A stretch of 48,076 nucleotides of DNA from Myxococcota bacterium (GTDB lineage Bacteria > Myxococcota > XYA12-FULL-58-9 > JASMKV01). Numbering within the stretch: the stretch's first letter is position 1; every line of letters begins with the position of its first letter. A program made the translations under genes and the position numbers. The notes below the pieces were generated by a model, which saw nothing but the letters and a program-made list of their open reading frames with translations, was not told the DNA's origin and did not search any database. Shown here in pieces: positions 44,378 to 48,076 of the stretch. The DNA lies in the NCBI GenBank assembly GCA_030749035.1, contig JASMKV010000262.1:1-48076 (forward strand), in the 5' to 3' direction.

Positions 44378-45607
44378 ATGCAGTTGATGAGAAAAAAATT
44401 ACGAGCACAGGAAAAGGGTTTCACGCTTGTTGAGTTGATGTTGACGGTGGGTTTAGGCTCGATTGTCGCCGGAGCCATTGTCGGCACCATGGTGACGCAG
44501 CAACAGGGTTATCAAACGGCGCTTGAATTTACCGAAGCGCAACAAAATGTTCGTGCCGCTTTAGATGTCATCAATTATTATGCACGGCAGGCGGGTAGAG
44601 GCTTTGTTGTTGCCGGAAATGGCACGGGGTCTTCGGCGGTGACACTTGCGGGGTCACCCTTTATTGGTAACTGTTTTTTAGGCAAAAGTCATAGTGGCAA
44701 GGGTTTGGGAGCAGCTCAGGATAATTGTGACAATATTGATACGGATGTGGATCGATTACGAATTGCGTATGCGGATGCGGACAGAATATACGATGATGCA
44801 GCGTACGATTTGGCTATCGATACCGCGGAAGGTACAATTCAAATATGCTGTAATGGATCTGGCTCAGAATTGTGTCACGACAGCACCAGTGTTGGGGCCT
44901 TACATTCGTCCAGTGAAACAATTTCTTCAAGTGCGCCTGTTTACGGGCTGATTTCAGGAACCTGCTCCGATGGTAATTTGGCCAATGATTTGGTCCTTTT
45001 GACGAAGGTAAGCAATTGTAGCAATCTTACCAGTGGTTATAATGCCTATGTTTACAATTCGGACCTGTCCGGCCAATCAAGCAGCACGACGCTTTCTTGC
45101 ACCTATGCAACAGGCGCATTCAAGCTTTCTCGTGCTGAGGTGGTGGATTTTTTTGTTGATAAAACCACAGATTCTTTGCACCCAACGCTTAAAATGAATC
45201 GACAAAGCGCTGTAGGAGAAAGCAGCGCACAGATCATTGCATATGATGTTGAAGATATTCAGTTTCAATATGGTATCGATACCAGCAAAAATCCTGATGG
45301 TATTCTAGGCGATGGTGGTACCCCGATTTGGTGTGATGATCTTTATATTACAGCCGATTCGGTGGGCGATGATGATTGTGCAGGACTCGGAACTTTCGGT
45401 ACAACACTGGCTTACCAGCAGCGCGCCATTGCGTTGCGACTGGCAGTGATTGTGCGAACGCGTCATCAGCGTTCAAGGTTGATGAAGCATGATGTGAGTG
45501 CTTATGATGGAGCGACCTATCCTTTAAGCAGCGAGAACAACGTTCGAGGTCATTATCGTCGCTGGATTTTTCGTTCAACCATAGGTTTAAGGAACAACGC
45601 CTTGTGA
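44378..45607 (+). CDS. pilW: Type IV pilus minor pilin, PilW-like
   Basis: A 409-residue prepilin with cleavage site G14|FTLVELMLTVGLGSIVAGAIVG and E19 at mature position 5. QQNVRAALDVINYYARQAGRGF follows the stalk helix and is typical of PilW. It is longer than the 270-340 common in PilW. The globular part is Ser/Asp/Cys-rich (for example CCNGSGSELCHDS), suggesting disulphides. It begins 3 nt after pilV, and its TGA overlaps the pilX GTG. Confidence 0.9.
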   Translation: MQLMRKKLRAQEKGFTLVELMLTVGLGSIVAGAIVGTMVTQQQGYQTALEFTEAQQNVRAALDVINYYARQAGRGFVVAGNGTGSSAVTLAGSPFIGNCFLGKSHSGKGLGAAQDNCDNIDTDVDRLRIAYADADRIYDDAAYDLAIDTAEGTIQICCNGSGSELCHDSTSVGALHSSSETISSSAPVYGLISGTCSDGNLANDLVLLTKVSNCSNLTSGYNAYVYNSDLSGQSSSTTLSCTYATGAFKLSRAEVVDFFVDKTTDSLHPTLKMNRQSAVGESSAQIIAYDVEDIQFQYGIDTSKNPDGILGDGGTPIWCDDLYITADSVGDDDCAGLGTFGTTLAYQQRAIALRLAVIVRTRHQRSRLMKHDVSAYDGATYPLSSENNVRGHYRRWIFRSTIGLRNNAL

Positions 45608-46134
45608 AAATTTTTCTTAAAAACAGTGAAGTTGGATTTTCTTTAATCATGGCGGTGTCCGTTGTTGCACTTTTGATGATGCTCGGCTTGGTGGTGATGC
45701 AGTCCGTGAATTCCGACGTGCGGGTTGCGGGCAATAGCCGGAATACGCAGAACATGATACAATTGGCCGAGGCGGGGATTGCTCAAGGCTTGGATGTGTT
45801 ACGGGCTTCTCCCTACAATATTGATGACCAAAGCACGCCTTCAACTCAGACAAGTGTCATTAACAGCGCCATTGGCTCTGGCAGTAGCTTAAGCGTGGTG
45901 GGCTCATCGGATACAGAATTGGGGAATTGTGTTGAAAAAGGTTGGCGGCAATTGGTGGGCAGTGACACTTGGACCGCTTATGGTAACGGTTTTATTCGGG
46001 TTATGATGTACGATAACATTGAAAGTGATAACGATCGCACGACCGATACCGATCAAACCTTTTTGGTCCGGGCTTTAGCAAGCGATGGTTATGATGGACG
46101 TCGCTGTATTGAAATCGAAGTCAAGGTGGATTAG
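45604..46134 (+). CDS. pilX: Type IV pilus minor pilin, PilX-like
   Basis: A 176-residue protein with signal G11|FSLIMAVSVVALLMMLGLVVMQ, then SRNTQNMIQLAEAGIAQGLDVL, matching PilX. As is usual for PilX, Glu is absent at mature position 5 (Met here). The GTG start overlaps the pilW stop as GTGA. PilX-type minor pilins form the tip complex with PilV, PilW and PilY1. Confidence 0.87.
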   Translation: MKIFLKNSEVGFSLIMAVSVVALLMMLGLVVMQSVNSDVRVAGNSRNTQNMIQLAEAGIAQGLDVLRASPYNIDDQSTPSTQTSVINSAIGSGSSLSVVGSSDTELGNCVEKGWRQLVGSDTWTAYGNGFIRVMMYDNIESDNDRTTDTDQTFLVRALASDGYDGRRCIEIEVKVD

Positions 46135-46141
46135 TTACGTT

Positions 46142-48076
46142 ATGGCTCTTCACACGCACATATGCCGGGCCCTGCTTATAGCCCTTGTGGGATTTTTCAG
46201 TGCTCAGAGGCAAGTGCGTGCAACCTGTAATGTGAGCTCCTCTGCGACCTTAACCGAAAACTTCAGCAAGACAACCAATTACGATCCAGACAACTCGTCG
46301 GTGAGTGGATGGTCAAGCAGCAGTGGGCAGGTGAGCTTGAATGGGCGTGGCGGAGAGTTTTCACTGGCCCTGGGTGAAAATTATACCGGTGTGATTTATG
46401 CCATGACCGGTGGTGATTATAATTTAGACAGCCGTTGTTTGGATGATTTCGTCATGCTGAGTCGTAACGCCAGCGGCGCCTGTAAGCTTCTCTTTGGGCG
46501 CAATAAGGGCGGAACGACCCATGAAGGATTTGAAGTTTCTTCCACGACTCTGGCTTCTTTGGATTCAGCCATTTGTGATCGCAATGCAGCACCGGTTTTA
46601 TTGACCGGTAGGCTGAACAACGATTCTTTTCCTGATGTGGTTCTTATGTACACGAGTGATGCCCAAGGGGCAGGATCTTTGAGCACCAAGGTTTTTATTA
46701 ATGACGCGAACGCCGGAAGTGGCCAATCAAGTGGCACTTGTTCTTCGGATTTGGGTGATTCCGCTTTTAAACAACCACCTGAGCCAACTTTTAGTGCACA
46801 GTCCGACAGTTTAACCTATCCATCGAGTGTGTATACGCATTGGGCCAGTGATTATGCTGTGCTCAAGGATTGGGATGGCGATGGTTATGATGATATTTTG
46901 GTTTTAAGTGGCAGCAATACGGTCAATTTACTTAAGCTCTTTATCACAAAGATCAGTTCTGGTGCTTTTAATGGTGTTGAAAGTGGACAAACGGTTATTT
47001 CTGATGTGGACGTGTATACACCGATTGCCAATGGCTCGAATGATGCAACCTCGTTAGATGGGGCGTGCATCTCTGCGGACAGTTCGGGAAGTTATTCGCG
47101 CGGTCCATCTCTGCTTTTGACCGGTGATTTTGATGGTGATGGTGATAACGACATTATTGTGGGGAGTGTTTCGCAGGCCGGGTTGAAATATTTTCGTAAC
47201 GATGGTGGACTTATGGGGCCTTTTGTTCAACAGGCCGATATTGCTTTTAGTGTCGGTGGTGCAGCACATGGCGCCGTTGCTGATTTTGATCTGGATGGCG
47301 ATCTTGATTTTGTTGTCATGCGGGATGACGAAAATTGTTATGGAGGAACAACAACCAACAATATTTATTTATTTCGTAATCAGGGTGGAGGTGATTCTTT
47401 TGCGCAGGAGATTCTCTACACTGGTTTGGGCGACACGAACCATATGCTTTCCGGCCACCTCTATCAGGCCGATGGAAGTGGTGCCATCGATGTTTATATG
47501 GGCATCAACAGCGGTTACTCTGTTCTCTTAAAGAATGGTCTTCAATCTAAAGTTGCCAATAAGGTTGGTGTAGCGCAAAGCACCAATATTTTAGCCGCCG
47601 TAAAAGAGACCTTTGGTGTGGTGAGCATGACGATTAGCAGCTTTACCCGTAAAACGCCCGTCGGTACGTCTGTTGCACTCTATTTGACGAACAATGGGGG
47701 GCGTTCCTGGGAAGAAGTGTCGGCAGTTGGTTTATATTCTTTGCCCTATACGCACGCTTTTAAATCTCACGGTATGGATCTGCGTTTCAAAGTTGTTCTA
47801 CGTACAACCGACGGCAAGGTTACACCTACTGTGTATGATATAGCTGGGACCTATCAGTATACAGGGGCATTTCAATATTCACGCTCGAAATTGACCACCG
47901 GTACGGTGACGGTAAATAAAAAATCCACAGAGTTGCTATTTGAGGCTTCCTATACCTATCCAGACTATGTTGGCTCCTTGAAAGCCTACGACCTATCTGG
48001 AATGCCTGTCGGGGCATCCATCAACAGTCTTAACAGTATAAATTCTAAAGGTGTTCTTAAGGCGACTTGGGACGCA
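46142..48076 (+). CDS. pilY1: PilY1-like tip protein with FG-GAP repeats (partial, C-terminus off the window)
   Basis: The frame is open from the ATG at 46142 to the window end (645 codons). A signal peptide ends at about ...QRQVRA. Three Asp-rich calcium-type loops of the FG-GAP/VCBS kind are at 243-251 (DWDGDGYDD), 329-337 (DFDGDGDND) and 381-389 (DFDLDGDLD), which suggests a beta-propeller. The last residues, GSLKAYDLSG...LKATWDA (about 615-645), match the start of the PilY1 C-terminal propeller, and the gene follows pilX as pilY1 does. Canonical PilY1 has a von Willebrand A domain in the N-terminal part; I see none. It should be the adhesin or assembly factor at the pilus tip. Confidence 0.85.
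   Translation, partial: MALHTHICRALLIALVGFFSAQRQVRATCNVSSSATLTENFSKTTNYDPDNSSVSGWSSSSGQVSLNGRGGEFSLALGENYTGVIYAMTGGDYNLDSRCLDDFVMLSRNASGACKLLFGRNKGGTTHEGFEVSSTTLASLDSAICDRNAAPVLLTGRLNNDSFPDVVLMYTSDAQGAGSLSTKVFINDANAGSGQSSGTCSSDLGDSAFKQPPEPTFSAQSDSLTYPSSVYTHWASDYAVLKDWDGDGYDDILVLSGSNTVNLLKLFITKISSGAFNGVESGQTVISDVDVYTPIANGSNDATSLDGACISADSSGSYSRGPSLLLTGDFDGDGDNDIIVGSVSQAGLKYFRNDGGLMGPFVQQADIAFSVGGAAHGAVADFDLDGDLDFVVMRDDENCYGGTTTNNIYLFRNQGGGDSFAQEILYTGLGDTNHMLSGHLYQADGSGAIDVYMGINSGYSVLLKNGLQSKVANKVGVAQSTNILAAVKETFGVVSMTISSFTRKTPVGTSVALYLTNNGGRSWEEVSAVGLYSLPYTHAFKSHGMDLRFKVVLRTTDGKVTPTVYDIAGTYQYTGAFQYSRSKLTTGTVTVNKKSTELLFEASYTYPDYVGSLKAYDLSGMPVGASINSLNSINSKGVLKATWDA

Overview
The window is an ordinary chromosomal segment of an aerobic Gram-negative bacterium. 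There is no mobile element, CRISPR array, rRNA or tRNA gene that I can see. A Kdo-pathway sugar isomerase (KdsD) and type IV pilus minor pilins with PilY1 imply an outer membrane. An MglA-type polarity GTPase, a full-length NfeD plus FloA pair, and a quinol:cytochrome c reductase operon with a HEAT-repeat protein and a multihaem cytochrome all point to the former Deltaproteobacteria in the wide sense (Myxococcota, Bdellovibrionota or a relative). I cannot place it more exactly from sequence alone.

Layout. 1-5352 (minus): nuoL-nuoM-nuoN, the proton-pumping membrane arm of complex I; nuoN runs off the left edge. 5592-9269: hinT (plus), then minus-strand rplU-rpmA-obgE, a PilZ protein and kdsD. 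9270-9653 is a non-coding divergent region with a strong terminator hairpin and possible RNA structure. 9654-13327 (plus): a diacylglycerol-kinase-type lipid kinase and a class A penicillin-binding protein. 13324-18709 (minus): a six-gene operon pyrH-frr-uppS-cdsA-rseP-tsaB. 18892-22127 (plus): dnaX-ybaB-recR and mglA.

22194-33067 is a cytochrome oxidase island. On the plus strand are ctaA-ctaB (haem A synthesis), an ABC-2 exporter and a dihaem cytochrome c lipoprotein. On the minus strand is the oxidase operon: subunit III, subunit IV, a small CPAC protein, CuA subunit II, subunit I, a second subunit III, a second dihaem lipoprotein and a small membrane protein. Divergent from it is a Sco copper chaperone, and a near-perfect palindrome lies in the shared promoter region. 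33070-36521 (plus): nfeD-floA and two unrecognised genes. 36607-43771 (plus): a bc-type complex operon with a four-cluster ferredoxin, a HEAT-repeat membrane protein, a Rieske protein, a split b6-type cytochrome b and a 1064-residue octahaem cytochrome c. 43931-48076 (plus): pilV-pilW-pilX-pilY1; pilY1 runs off the right edge.

Together the genes encode much of an aerobic respiratory chain: complex I pump subunits, a quinol:cytochrome c reductase whose c1 role is probably taken by the octahaem protein, and an aa3-type oxidase with its assembly factors. The most unusual features are the octahaem/ferredoxin/HEAT bc-complex operon, a DnaX lacking its zinc module, a CoxI lacking the K-channel lysine, a NuoM with an insertion of about 90 residues, and a PilY1 whose N-terminus carries FG-GAP repeats.
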